Shown piece after piece: positions 1-11,700 of a DNA stretch of 64,000 nt. The stretch's first letter is position 1. Each line of letters begins with the position of its first letter. The stretch is from Nageia nagi. Taxonomy: Eukaryota; Pinophyta. The position numbers and the translations under genes are program-made. The stretch lies in contig JBITNC010000002.1 of the NCBI GenBank assembly GCA_050084985.1, positions 18,352,001 through 18,416,000 of the forward strand, in the 5' to 3' direction. Under the pieces are notes generated by a model. It saw only the letters and a list, made by a program, of their open reading frames with translations, had not been told where the DNA came from and did not search any database.

Positions 1-1379
1 TATTAGGATACAATGTGTTGTTTGGATTAATCCATTTACTCACACCTTATTGTTGGAGAGTTGATCAACTAGATTGATCATGTGGTAACTTATGTCTATT
101 TTAAGGCTACTCCTAGTAATTCATTATATCATTGTTCAAATCATCATATATTTGATTGACCTATTATTTGGGCTTAGTAATATACTTATTCTTACATGCA
201 TCGTTTCCCTTTTTCATTGTATTGTATTATTTCTTTTGTTTTGATTTTTCTTGTGTAGAATTCACATGGTTCTCAACTCTTCAAAATTACTACATAACTC
301 ATCATGGTTAACTTTACATTATAGGGCATACCTTTGAATCATGTAATTTCTCAATTACAATAGTATATTAAATTTGTTAGTATTTAATTTCTTTGCAAAA
401 AGAATATTAATGGACTTGTGCATACTACTATTATTAATTTATATCACTAGTATAAATTTTATTTGTGTCCTTATTTCTATTAGTGTTCTTTGTAATGAAT
501 CCATACCAAAAGAATGAAGGGAAATAGTTGTTTCTTATTTGTAAAAATTGGTTCTTCCTCTCCTTTTCTTGTTCATCTTTTGATTTTTCCTCCCTTTAAA
601 TGGAAACCAATTTTTGTGTTCATATATTCATATTCCTTGAGTTTATTTCTCTCACAAAGTATAGACCCTAAGTCTTCATATCTACAATGCATCTTTACTT
701 CATATAATTTCAATTCATTGCAAATCATCTATATATACACTTTTTTCAATTTCTCTATCTCAGGCAATGAGTGACAATCCTTTTCATTTAATATGAACAT
801 ATCCATGAGTTAACCATATATCAAAAAGCATGAAGGTGAACACTTTTAATGTTCAACCACATAATTTCAACATGAATTTGGCCTTAGTACAAAATATAAA
901 GTACATCTTTCTGATTTTTTATGAACTTTTCAAATAATTAAGAAATTCCAAAAAAAAAAATTGTTTAAATGTTTAATTGAATACTTTTCTTTCAAACCAT
1001 TAAATTGTAATAAGTTGCTCAAAAACATATGAAAATAAGCTAAAATTTGAAATGTAACTTGTAGAATTTTCTTTCTCAATGTTAGAATACCCAATATAAT
1101 AACTAGTTTATAGCATGAATAAAAAAGAAAGTCTTAATTTTATAATTATTTCAATTAGTACAGGTTTAATTTACCTAAAATTTGAACAAGTTCTCTAGTT
1201 TATCTTTTAATAGTCATCCAAATTTTATAAATAATCATTAAAAAAAACACTATGATAAGTAAGATATTCATGCTGTACTTGACCTTCAAAAGAACCGTTT
1301 TTAACCCTCAAAATACTAAGAAAATGCCCTAAACCATTTCAGCAAACTAATCAATTATAGAAAAAAGGTTTGGAAATTG
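1..1379. other. AT-rich intergenic sequence, nothing recognised
   Basis: AT-rich sequence with scattered A/T runs, a short poly-A tract near 950 and no supported reading frame. A short uninterrupted frame at 514-774 is low complexity and has no family resemblance. Confidence 0.5.
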
Positions 1380-1399
1380 GTGAATTCCTTGCACAGGCG

Positions 1400-2290
1400 C
1401 GACAGGAAGAAGCTAAGGAATTTCGAATAGGGCTTATTTGCAGTTTCACTCCATCTAGGCTGAAATCGGATCATCGAAACCCTTTGCTACTTGATCAATA
1501 AAATCAGAGAGGATAGAGGGAAGCTCAAGGAGGAGATTAAAATAAATCTAAAGATCAAAATTGTCAATAATGAAATGCGGATGACCCTACCTAAGGAAAT
1601 AATAAAGTGTGAAATGTACAGACAGAAGAATACTTTGATAGGTAAGCTTTTCGAGATCAGGCCAGGCATAGAAATGATTCGACGATGGATTGTTGCAACT
1701 TGGAAGATTAAAGGAAAAATCGTAGTAGTAGCTCTTCCAAAAGAATTTATGTTGTTTAAATTCTCTTGTGAAGAAGGCATCCCTAAGGTTCTGGAAATGG
1801 GACTTCGGTGTTTGGGAAAAAAAGGGTTATTACCAAAACACCAGTATAAAGGTTTTAGGTTGGAAAGCTAGAATATGAATCTAATCTCAACTTGGATCAG
1901 TTTCTCAAATTTGCTTATAAACTTTTGGAATATAAATGTAATTGCAAGCAGGTTAGAAGAATTGATTTCAATAGAAAAAGGAATCAGAATGCGAATCAGA
2001 TTGACAGACGCTTGATTTTGTGTGAACATTGACATCTTTAAAGATTTCAAATATCAAATCCTCCGTGATGGAGGAGGAGGAGAAACATGGAAGCAAGAGA
2101 TTGTGTATATGAATCTCTCTTTTCAATGCACTTACTACAAACAATTTGATCAGTACGCAAAGGATTGCACAAATAGAAAGAAAGTAATACAGGAGGAAGA
2201 AAGTAGAAATGAAGATAGAAGAAAAGAAAAGAATATATGGAGAACGATCCATAGTAAAAATAATAAGAGGTAAGAACAAAAAGAGCAAAA
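1400..2290 (+). pseudogene. LINE-type ORF1 remnant: DUF4283 domain and zinc knuckle
   Basis: The frame from 1491 to 1871 contains the DUF4283-like core (WKIKGKIVVVALPKEFMLFK, then FSCEEGIPKVLEMG and CLGKKGLLPK). After the stop at 1869 the similarity continues with frameshifts and stops (NLISTW..., INSIEKG...), then QEIVYMNLSFQC and a degenerate CCHC knuckle (CTYYKQFDQYAKDC, where the second Cys is Tyr) near 2100-2175, followed by a charged tail. This order is typical of plant LINE ORF1 and related DUF4283 zinc-knuckle proteins. No reverse transcriptase follows, so it is an isolated, decayed fragment. Confidence 0.68.
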
Positions 2291-2939
2291 ATATAACCAA
2301 AATGAGCAACAAGGTTCGAAGAAGATAAACTTTGAAAGCAAAAATTCTTATGATATCTTGAATCAAATCGATAGCAATAGAAAAGAAGAAGCAATAGTAA
2401 ATAGAAGTGAAAATGAAGCAGAAATGGAACCAAATATCAACAAAGTGACAAAAATGGAAATAGAGGAACATTAAGGGGAAATGACCTTGAAAAAAAACTC
2501 GTTTTGGAAACCATATTGTGACAGGTTTTGGGATCCTATAAAAAACTCGTTGTTTAGCTATGTTTTGATGAAGTTCTAATGTAATAATGCTACTTACGTG
2601 TATAGCTGGGTAATCAGTCTCATTTTGAGACAATTTTGATTGGTTTTTGGGATCAAACTAAAACCCGTCATTTTTTTTGTTAATATAATTTATCTATTAG
2701 CAAAAACTAATCAATTATAAAAAAATACCAAAAATTAAAAAATAATAATAAAAAATAATTGAATAACAATATTTATGAACCTCCCCGTTTAAAAAGGTGA
2801 ACCTCCAAACAAGTTTACAAATCCAAATTCTATATTTATGAACCAAGATTATTCATTTATTTATAGCAAATCCTATCTAAAATAGTAATCCCTCTAAATA
2901 AATTAAAAAGGTAATCAACATTTAACCTCCATGAAATCT

Positions 2940-3226
2940 ATTAGTTTGTAGGATCTACAAGAGTTTTAAATATCATCAATGTAGGAGGTGGGAGTTGACC
3001 TTGGGGCCTTCAATGTGGGTGCCTTCACATTGCACTTGTCTCCCAATTCCCCTAACAGGTGGTATTGAAAGAAAAATCAACATTTTAACATCTTTTTAAA
3101 CTATTAGTTTGTAAGACTCATCAAGAATTTTTAAATATCAACAATGTAGAGAGTGGAAGTTGAACTTGAGATCTTTAATATGGATGCCTTCACAACTCAC
3201 TTCTCTCCCAACTCCCCTACGCTTTA
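2940..3226. repeat. Two-copy tandem duplication, about 163-base period
   Basis: Copy 1 (about 2940-3062) and copy 2 (about 3103-3226) both run from ATTAGTTTGTA through AATGTAG and GCCTTCACA to CTCCCAA..CCCCTA. They are diverged by substitutions and small gaps. No coding potential. Confidence 0.6.
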
Positions 3227-3451
3227 TCGTCAACATTCAATACAATCCTAAAGACAATGAAAGTATAGATAACCACAAGGATTAAAGATCATTACGCATT
3301 CCCTCAGTAATTTCAAATCCTTGTTTGATAATTGCCTCACTTTTCTTTTTATCTTATGATATTTTACATTTCATACTTCCCTATATTTCTATATAGTCTT
3401 TTACCACATGTTCGAACTCAACTGTCAAATGCTTATGTATACTTCTCCCCA

Positions 3452-3565
3452 TCTAACTGATGTGAAAGCTCAATATATTGAAGAAGGCCAACATCTCATA
3501 CAACAACTTTCTTTTCAACCAAACTATAATCCTCTCCATCTAACTGATGTGAAAGCTCAATATAT
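3452..3565. repeat. Short direct repeat, 86 bases apart
   Basis: The 26-base string beginning ATCTAACTGATGTGAAAG occurs at about 3451 and again at about 3537, both within one open frame (3408-3764), so it duplicates LTDVKAQYI in the translation. No family was recognised. Confidence 0.6.
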
Positions 3566-3669
3566 TTCTGAACACTTGCTCTACCCAATGATTAGATATA
3601 TTATGTTTGTATCACTACCAAACTTTTGTATAGTATCTAAATTTATGTTCATAGATAAATGTATTTTTC

Positions 3670-4543
3670 CAAGCTCCATGGGAACATGTTCCCTAAGGTG
3701 GGGGAGTCATTCCCTCATGCTACCCCCATTGGGAACACCAAGGGGAACAGCTAGTTGTTCCTGAAAATGGTCAAGTGTTTTCCAAACTATGGACAGACAA
3801 TCAACTTGAAAAAAAAAAAATCACTTCAAAATTAAAAAATAAAGTGTAAAATTATGTGTGTACTACAAATGTCTCCATCCCTTAAATCCTAAAAGTTGTT
3901 AGAACTTAACAAGCACTCTGCAACAAAATAGTAGAAGTCTGAGAAAATTGATTTTTGTGGAGGCGGCTTGTCAAGGGGCGCAATGTCATGCACCATGCAT
4001 CACCATACTACCACATCCATGCACCATGTAGAAGAATATTAAAGATTTAGATATTAACTTCACCTACTAACAAAAGTGACATTATATATGCATGCAAAAG
4101 CAAACACGCTTTATTTTATATTCACTTTTGACATTTTGATTTGACATATTCATTTCAAAGTCTAGACTATGCATTTACTTAGTACTGTTTAATTTTTTTG
4201 TTTTACTACTATGATTTCAGATTTCAATATTTCTAATGTGAAATTTCACGTGTCATTATTTGCTAGATTAATTCAGACTTTATGACATTATGTGATGATT
4301 ATGTCTATAATCTTATGATCATTGATTGTGATTCATTTTGATTCATACTTGATTTTTAATTTCAGTTTCAAGTTTTGTATACATCATTGAATTGATAATA
4401 ATAATGAATTTTTAAAAATCTAAAAATTTCAAGATTTTTTACCAATATTATACTAACTGTTTATGGGATGTTCCCTAAAATAACCTTCGTCTTTCCCCAT
4501 TCCTGAGAATACATTCTCCGTTCCCAAGCCTTGTGGAGCCTTG
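3670..4543. mobile_element. hAT-related non-autonomous element (probable)
   Basis: The left end reads CAAGCTCCATGGGAAC and the reverse complement of the right end reads CAAGGCTCCACAAGGC then TTGGGAAC: imperfect inverted ends rich in GGGAAC/GTTCCC. The AT-rich interior near 4280-4440 (ATGATCATTGATTGTGATT..., GAATTGATAAT...) resembles the 3' half of the hAT-2 element at 48068-49080. The flanking 8-mers (TATTTTTC and TATGTTAT) match at only 5 of 8 positions, so the ends are approximate. Confidence 0.5.
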
Positions 4544-5199
4544 TATGTTATTCGTAAATGCAAGTAAGTTTGCATGTAGGTAAGAAATTAATGGAAAGGT
4601 GTCTTTCATATGCTATATTAGTGTAGTAATTTTGTGTAATATTTTTCCATTAAACCAGAAGTGTTTGGGCAGCACTTTGAAAATGGACATTTAATAAAAC
4701 TCACCAAAAAGTGGAATAAGTGGGAAAATTATAAGACTGTTAAAACGTTTCAAGTAGTCAAATGTTCAAAATCAAAATATTATGCGCTTAATAATCACAA
4801 GTACAAAAAGTGGAGATTAATTGGACTTACATGATTCCGTTACTAAGATAATGATGATACATTTCAAATCAATTTCGAATCCCAAAAATTGATTGGATAA
4901 ATAAATCTCTCAATCGTAAGAAAATTCTTGATAATTTTGAGAACAAATGCCTCTCATGTAGCGCTTGTCTTGCAACAAGTAAATACCTTATATGTTCGCA
5001 TGGCCACATGGAAAGATCAGCAAATATAAGTTACATTAACAGGTTTATGTCATCAAGATTTGCAATGAATATTACTTACATTAAACACTAAAAACACAAT
5101 CAGGTCTCGTTATGTATTCTTGCACACCTAGCATCCAAAAAACTCACTCGGAAGTTTTCGAGATGTTCAAAGAACAAGATAAAAGATAAAACTGAATGG
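4544..5199. other. Intergenic sequence, nothing recognised
   Basis: Between the hAT-like element and the presumed 3' end of ZFPL1. No reading frame, repeat or transposon terminus was recognised. Confidence 0.45.
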
Positions 5200-5626
5200 T
5201 CGTCTCAAAAGTCACATGACTCGTTTAACCAGTATAGAGTTTCTTGGTTTCAATCTTTTCACTCAAAATATAAAACTATGAATTATTGAACGTGACAATT
5301 GCAGTTGCTGTGAAATGTTACCAATATTGATAAGCTCTTGTCTGTGCTGATATATCTTTAGGCAGAAAAGATAAAAGCTGATAACCTCAAATAATATTGC
5401 ATTTGTTGTCATGTAGGATTTGCTTACATTCTCAATATGAACTCTAAGTTGGCAAAAAAAAACTCGGGAGAAATTTGACTTGTAATCTGCAAGTAATTTA
5501 ACAAGAGAAAAAGTGTAATTCTTTGATAACCACCCATAGGCTGTTGACTAAAGTAGAGCAGCTTCAAGTTTTCCACATGTCATGGAAACTGATAAAGAGA
5601 CTAAAATAGCACTGAAATAAGGACAT
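5200..5626 (-). other. Probable ZFPL1 3' UTR
   Basis: Unique-looking sequence immediately after the TAA stop, without transposon similarity. No perfect AATAAA signal was found on the minus strand here, so the polyadenylation site and true end are unknown. Confidence 0.35.
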
Positions 5627-5714
5627 TTACTGCTGTTCTAGGTCTGGCAAGTCTTCATTTGCACTGTTCTGAGATAACCTGTAATATAGCAGCATCATAG
5701 TGGCCATACAGGAC
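5627..5714 (-). CDS. ZFPL1: ZFPL1 exon 9 and stop
   Basis: 88 bases. The first base completes the Leu codon, then [13 protein letters not shown] finishes the single membrane helix, followed by a short acidic tail (EDLPDLEQQ) and TAA. The acceptor is CTACAG. This matches the membrane-anchored C-terminal end of plant ZFPL1 proteins. Confidence 0.92.
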
Positions 5715-8700
5715 CTGTAGAAAGAACCAATCACAAAAATGATTAGATAAACATCAAATTTTAAGTTGATAACTCCAGGGTAGAAAGAACCAAACACAAA
5801 AAGCTAAAAGATTTTTCATCAAAAACCAATTGTGAGAATAAGCTAATAGCCATGAAAGTCTCATGGACATAAGTCGCAAAGGGAAAGTAAAAGTGAAAGC
5901 ATACAGAATTGCAATAATGAGGAGGATCTTTCGTGGATCTACAGTGGAACGTCGTCGTCTAGTGTACCCCTCAATCAACTCATCAGTTGCAGACCCATCT
6001 CGTTCTTCTTTACGCAGATTTGTTACTGGTAAAGTAGGCAAAGCAGGAGACCAGAATGGTAATAAAAATCTCAGAAACTTTCTAGGAAAACGGCCTGCCA
6101 TATAGACCCCAAAAGTAAGATATATAATTTGTCCAACAAAAAATGATGAATATGAAGTAATAACTTTTAATCAAATAACTCTAAGAAAAGCACGACAATG
6201 GCAAACTAGAAGTTATGAAGATGTCCTTTTCAATAGATGACAGAAACTAGAAGCTCTGAAGATGTCCCTTTCAATACTCATCTTGAATTTCACGCAACAG
6301 AAAATAGATTACAATAATCCATCTATCAGAAAACAGACAACAAAAGACTAAATGCTTATATTGTTTATTGGTATGCACTTCACAGGTCAACCATGATATA
6401 CAGTGTATGTTTCTCAAAAAATGAAATATTTCAGAGAAAGACTTGCCTCGTCGAGTGTACTTCCGTTTGCTTTCATCATCATCATCTTCATAAGCATCAA
6501 ATGTTGGGCTGTATCTGTCACCACGATACGAACCTTTTCTTGTTGTTGCACCTGGCTGAAATTAACCCATCCCATAATGACACAAACATTCTTAGATTCC
6601 CACAGAGATGAGGTCAAAAACATAGCCAATGTATAGAAGCCTTCCAAATTCTAATATTTCTATTTATATGATCCCTTTGCCATAGCGCTATTTTAATATG
6701 TTACAACTTCACCGTACAAACTTACACCAGCAGTATTCGGAGACTTTGTGAACTGCGAATCAGGAGACAACGAAGATTGCGGACCAACAGATACAGCCCC
6801 ATCTATCTCAATGATATCCGAGCTCAAACTGGTTGCCGTGCCTGACCGCGTCCGAGGAGTATATGATCCATTAAAAGTTGATGATGATGACTCTCCAGAT
6901 GCATTTATCTCTTTTGTTGTAGTTGATGCTAGGTTAGAACCAGCATTTCCTAGTAGGGGAGCAGTAGTCGTAGTAACAAGCGGCCCTGATAAAAATGCTG
7001 GTGGAGTATCCCGAGGTTCATGCAATTTACCAACATTCAAATCATTCCCCAACAGATTCTTTGCCGGTTCAGTCTGCTAGGATGACAAATAATATCAATT
7101 TATATAAAATAACCAAATGTAGCAATGTATTTATTTCCAATAAAACACAAAGCAGCTCTCTACTAAACAAGGTTTAAGCACTCACTGCATGTAGTCAAAA
7201 ACAAGAAATGAAATCAACTAAATAAACTGCAGCGCTTGCCAAAAAACTATCTTAACATAAAATAATTAGAGAAAAAGAGAGGAAAAACTTAGCAAATCCT
7301 GAATAATTCTGGAGGATAATGCCACATAGCCATAAGCTCCAAACACAACACCATATACTCCTGCCACTTTGATTGGACACTTTTATATTAACCATAAGGC
7401 AATATTAACAATTCGACTTGTTAGACTGTTCTATTATTCTTTAATTGCTTTCCCTGTTATTCACTAAGATTATCTTTCTTTTGACCAATGTTGGCCATCT
7501 TTAGTATCATCTAATGTCTTGTTTTGGAAAAATGAATTTTATATTGAAGAATGTACAAATATATACATATAATGTAAAGGCCGTCCACTTCCTATTTCAA
7601 GGCCAACAATGATGACTCAAAAGTAAAGCAGCAAAGGACATCCAGCCCTGAGCATTTTTTCTTACTAAAAAGATAGAATTTTATTGATGATTCACAAGAG
7701 AACAAAGTAAGTCAAATGGAACCAAATGATATGCCTGGATACAAATGCTATAGGAGCCCAAAGATGATTCAAAATTAAGAAAAGAATAAATAAATAAAAC
7801 ATAATCAACTAAAAAAGGCAGAGTACGATACAAGATCAATGTACAATATTTGTTCAACCAGCATGCAGCCGTCAAAAGCACAAGTGGAGTTAGATCTCAA
7901 ATAAGTTGAACTGCTGATCGGTAAGAATAAGATAAATGATCTTCAACCACTTTGAAAGGGCTGATATAAGAGTGATGATGTACATGGCAGAGTGCCATTA
8001 CTGATCGGACCTGGATGGATAGTATAATTCAAACGCTTCTACTATTCAACATAGATGAAACTGTTGAAGATAACAAAAATCTAGTGATATGAATCTCTCC
8101 AAAAAGGAACCGAAAGCCACATAGGGGACTTGGCACACATCTGAAAGCCAGAGACCATCACTTCTTAGGACAAGAAAGGAAATTTCAAGATTCTATAGTA
8201 GAAAGAACAGCTTGTGCAAAAGACACCTCACAGTTTGCTCTTATCAACCTAGAGTGTTTGATGCCCCAACACTAGGAGAAGAGAAAATAAAGAAATTGTT
8301 AATCCAGCCATTCTTAAGCTCTACCATAGGGTGCGATGCTTGAGGGCGATAGCCTCTTGAATGCATAAAGCCAAGCACCTTTTATCTGAATAGCAAAGGA
8401 AGGTAACCAGTAACCTCCATTATCTCTAATCAAACAATATATTTCCCTCAAATCTCTCAATAGAAGGGGCATCTAAAGACAAAATGTTAATCTCAATCAG
8501 GATTCAAGACCCCTAAATGAAGCACAAGTGCCAAATCCTGTCATATCTGAGAATTTTGTGATTTATCTCTACATGGAATTATGGGAGTGAACTTTGAGCT
8601 GGAAGAGTGAGGTACCTTATAAAACACGAGTTCCATCCTGCTAAATATACTCAAGACAAACAACAATCCCACTGCTGATATAGAAAGCCAAATCTGAAGC

Positions 8701-11700
8701 TAGCTGGGTGGAAAGAACCATGTAACATTGATATTCTCAATAGATATCTTCTCTGACATATACATTCACCAACTTCTTCTCCAATGGGTGAGAGGATCTA
8801 TCAAAGTGTACTTGAAGGGATGGATTCTATCAGTAGATATCCCAAAGAACGAATTTCAAATGCCAACCTTCATATCATACAACCAAACTTGTAGTCACAA
8901 GCCACTAGAATAAGAAAACAGAAACGTAGAGAAATTTTCACCAACATGGTACATACAGGAAATAATCCTATAGATGCTCTCAAGATGTAACAGTTGGTTG
9001 AAGAAACTGTCTTCAACAAAACACTGCATGACTTTCCACTTACAGGCTTACAGCGGTTCATATGCTAGAGGAGAGTCTGAATCAGGTCTATACACGCCAA
9101 TTCCCAGATTCGAGCTCCAAACCTCAAAGCCATCAAGAGTTGTAGGCTTAATGATTTCATCCAGAAGGTACATTCTTCATATTGATATTCTGGAAATGTA
9201 TCTAGAAATGCTGTGCTCCTAAATAGAGAGGGAGGTGTTTCCCTTACAAGGGCATGAGTGCATAGCAAACTTATGATAGAGAAACATCCTTGAACTCTCA
9301 AACATATTGGCAAGAACAGGTAACCTCGAGGGGATCACCTTCGTAGAAGAATTGGATAACCTTAATTTTGCTAAGGTTAACAACAAGCTGATGATCACCA
9401 CAAAGTCTTCAAGTGAATCAATGCAAATCACAAGGAAGGAGGAGATGTTTGACTCCAATAGTACTACTGATCTCATCAGAAATCCTGGATCAAGTTTTAA
9501 AGTGCTCATGCAGCCTTATAGTAGCCATGACCAAGAGGGCGGAGATGTTCATCACTTCATACCTTTTCAAATGCTGCAATAAGTAATGCCTTAGAACTGT
9601 ATCAAAGACTTTCCTCAAGTCCACAAAATAGTGAAAGACCTGCAGAGATTGCAGGTAAGCTTTCTCAAGATTGTTCCTGAAGCCTGCCTGACCTCTCATT
9701 CAAAGCCCATGAATCATGACGGTTCTATAGTTATTTGGGTTGGAAATATCCCTAAATATATGACTTTGGTAAATAATTAAAACCAAGAGGTGGAAGAAAG
9801 AACAGGCAACATCATTAACAAGATCACAAGAACACTCTTTGGCTCTAATTTGACTAGATTAGTCTGGAATATAAAGAATCTAGAAGAAAAGCAAACAAAA
9901 CTAAGAATAATGCAAGAGTTTTCGCCTTCAAATGCTTAAATAATATATAGAAATGTAAAATTATGGCATTACCAAATAACCAAAATGTAAACCACTGAAA
10001 AACAACTGGATGAACATACTATGAAAAACTTAATAGGATACAACAGGAAGATTAAAAAAAAAAATTAAAATAAGATCAAAAGAATATCCACTACCTGAGA
10101 AATAGCTTCCTTCAATTTTGCATGAAGAGCAGTTCCTGAATCCTTAATGATCTTTGGAGGCCAGACCTGATTCACACAAGCATGATTAGGACAGAAATGT
10201 ATTATGCGGCTCATATGTGACAATTTAGTATCTACAGTATTTGATTTTAGTTAGCAAAAAAAAAAATTAACCTTTGAATTCAGTGATTTTGAGACACGAG
10301 ATTAAACCTAAATTCAAATAGCAAAAAGCCTAAGACACAAGCCAAATTTAGTATAATGAATAAAACTTAGATAGAGACAAAGAATCTCCATTCGTTTGTG
10401 TTGAAATAATATGCCAAACGGCATAAAAGACTAGAAATGGCACATATAACACTTTCAAGTAATTGGTTGAATATACTATTTACTATCATTCAATAAACAG
10501 TGAATGCAAACACAACAAAGTAATGTTACAACACATTGTGAGATAGAAATTCAAATATTAGTTACTTATAACTAGTCCCATCTAACACAACTCAATAATT
10601 ATTTTGTATAAAGCTATCATAAAAGTTTTCCCTGAAAGAAAGAGAACATACCATTTAGGGCAGCTTAGGTTACATAGGACTCGTTGAGGACAGTATTGTT
10701 GTGACTAGACACAACACGCCCCAAAATCTTGCGATTTTGGGGACCCTCAACGTGTCATGTATATACTTCGTTTTACCGTCGTCTTGTCCCACCCAAGTTG
10801 TACTGCAAAGACCCGAATTCATGGACAATTCCTCTTTGGTTCAAGCCTCATTCTTCGCCTAGGGTTAGTCATACCAAGTTAGAAATCTTGAAATTCCAAA
10901 AAAATGACAGTCTGAAAAGTGTGAAGTCGACCTTAGGTGAACCAGGGAGTCCAGGAAGAGGCGAAGCCTAACCAACTCAAATTGGACATCTCCAAGGGCT
11001 GGCACATGGTTCAAAAAGACAATCTTGTCTTTTAAAATCATGCAACTGGCCCCGGAGGTCTTCCAAACTTGAAGAAAGACTAAAAAAATGCAATCTGGGG
11101 CACCTACAAGCCCAGCGCATGCCTCCAGGAGACAAATTCTTGTCTTTTTTGGACATGTGCCAAGCACAGGAAACAGGTTGGAACGAAATGGAGCACGAAA
11201 AGTCTAAGGCATAACAAGGCTGGCGCATGGTTTCAAAAGACAAAATCTTGTCTTTTTGAACCATGCGACCAGGCTGGGAGGAGGAACAGGACAGGTTCAA
11301 ACGTTAGAAAGTGAAACCCAAGCATCCAAGAGGCTGGTGCATGCCTTAAAAAGACACAATCATGACTTTTTGAATCATGCACCCAGCCTAGAAAGGCTTC
11401 CAATTTGTTCGAAGACGAAAAATTGGCCAAGGCATGAGGCCCAGAACCCCAAGACCAGCTCCAATACACCAAGGAGGGCTGGCGCATGATTTCAAAAGAT
11501 AGTTTTTTACTTTTTGAATCATGCGCCAAGCTCAAAAAGCCTCCAAGAGCAAAGAAACATGAAAAATTTGGCTTAGGCACAAAGACAAAAAAACGCAAGA
11601 ATGCAAAATTGACCATCTGGAAGCTGTCGCATGATTTCAAAAGACACAATCATGACTTTTTGAATCATAAGACCAAGTTGGAAAGGCAAGAGAGGCTATC

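Noticed and set aside
1968-2633. 221-codon minus-strand frame
   Set aside because: It is the reverse of A-rich LINE ORF1 tail sequence, giving Phe/Leu/Tyr-rich low-complexity translation.
5200-5626. Perfect polyadenylation signal for ZFPL1
   Set aside because: No AATAAA on the minus strand was found in the first 430 bases after the stop.
11233-11649. 138-codon minus-strand frame in the hairpin array
   Set aside because: The open frame results from repeated hairpin units translated across; the same words recur each unit.
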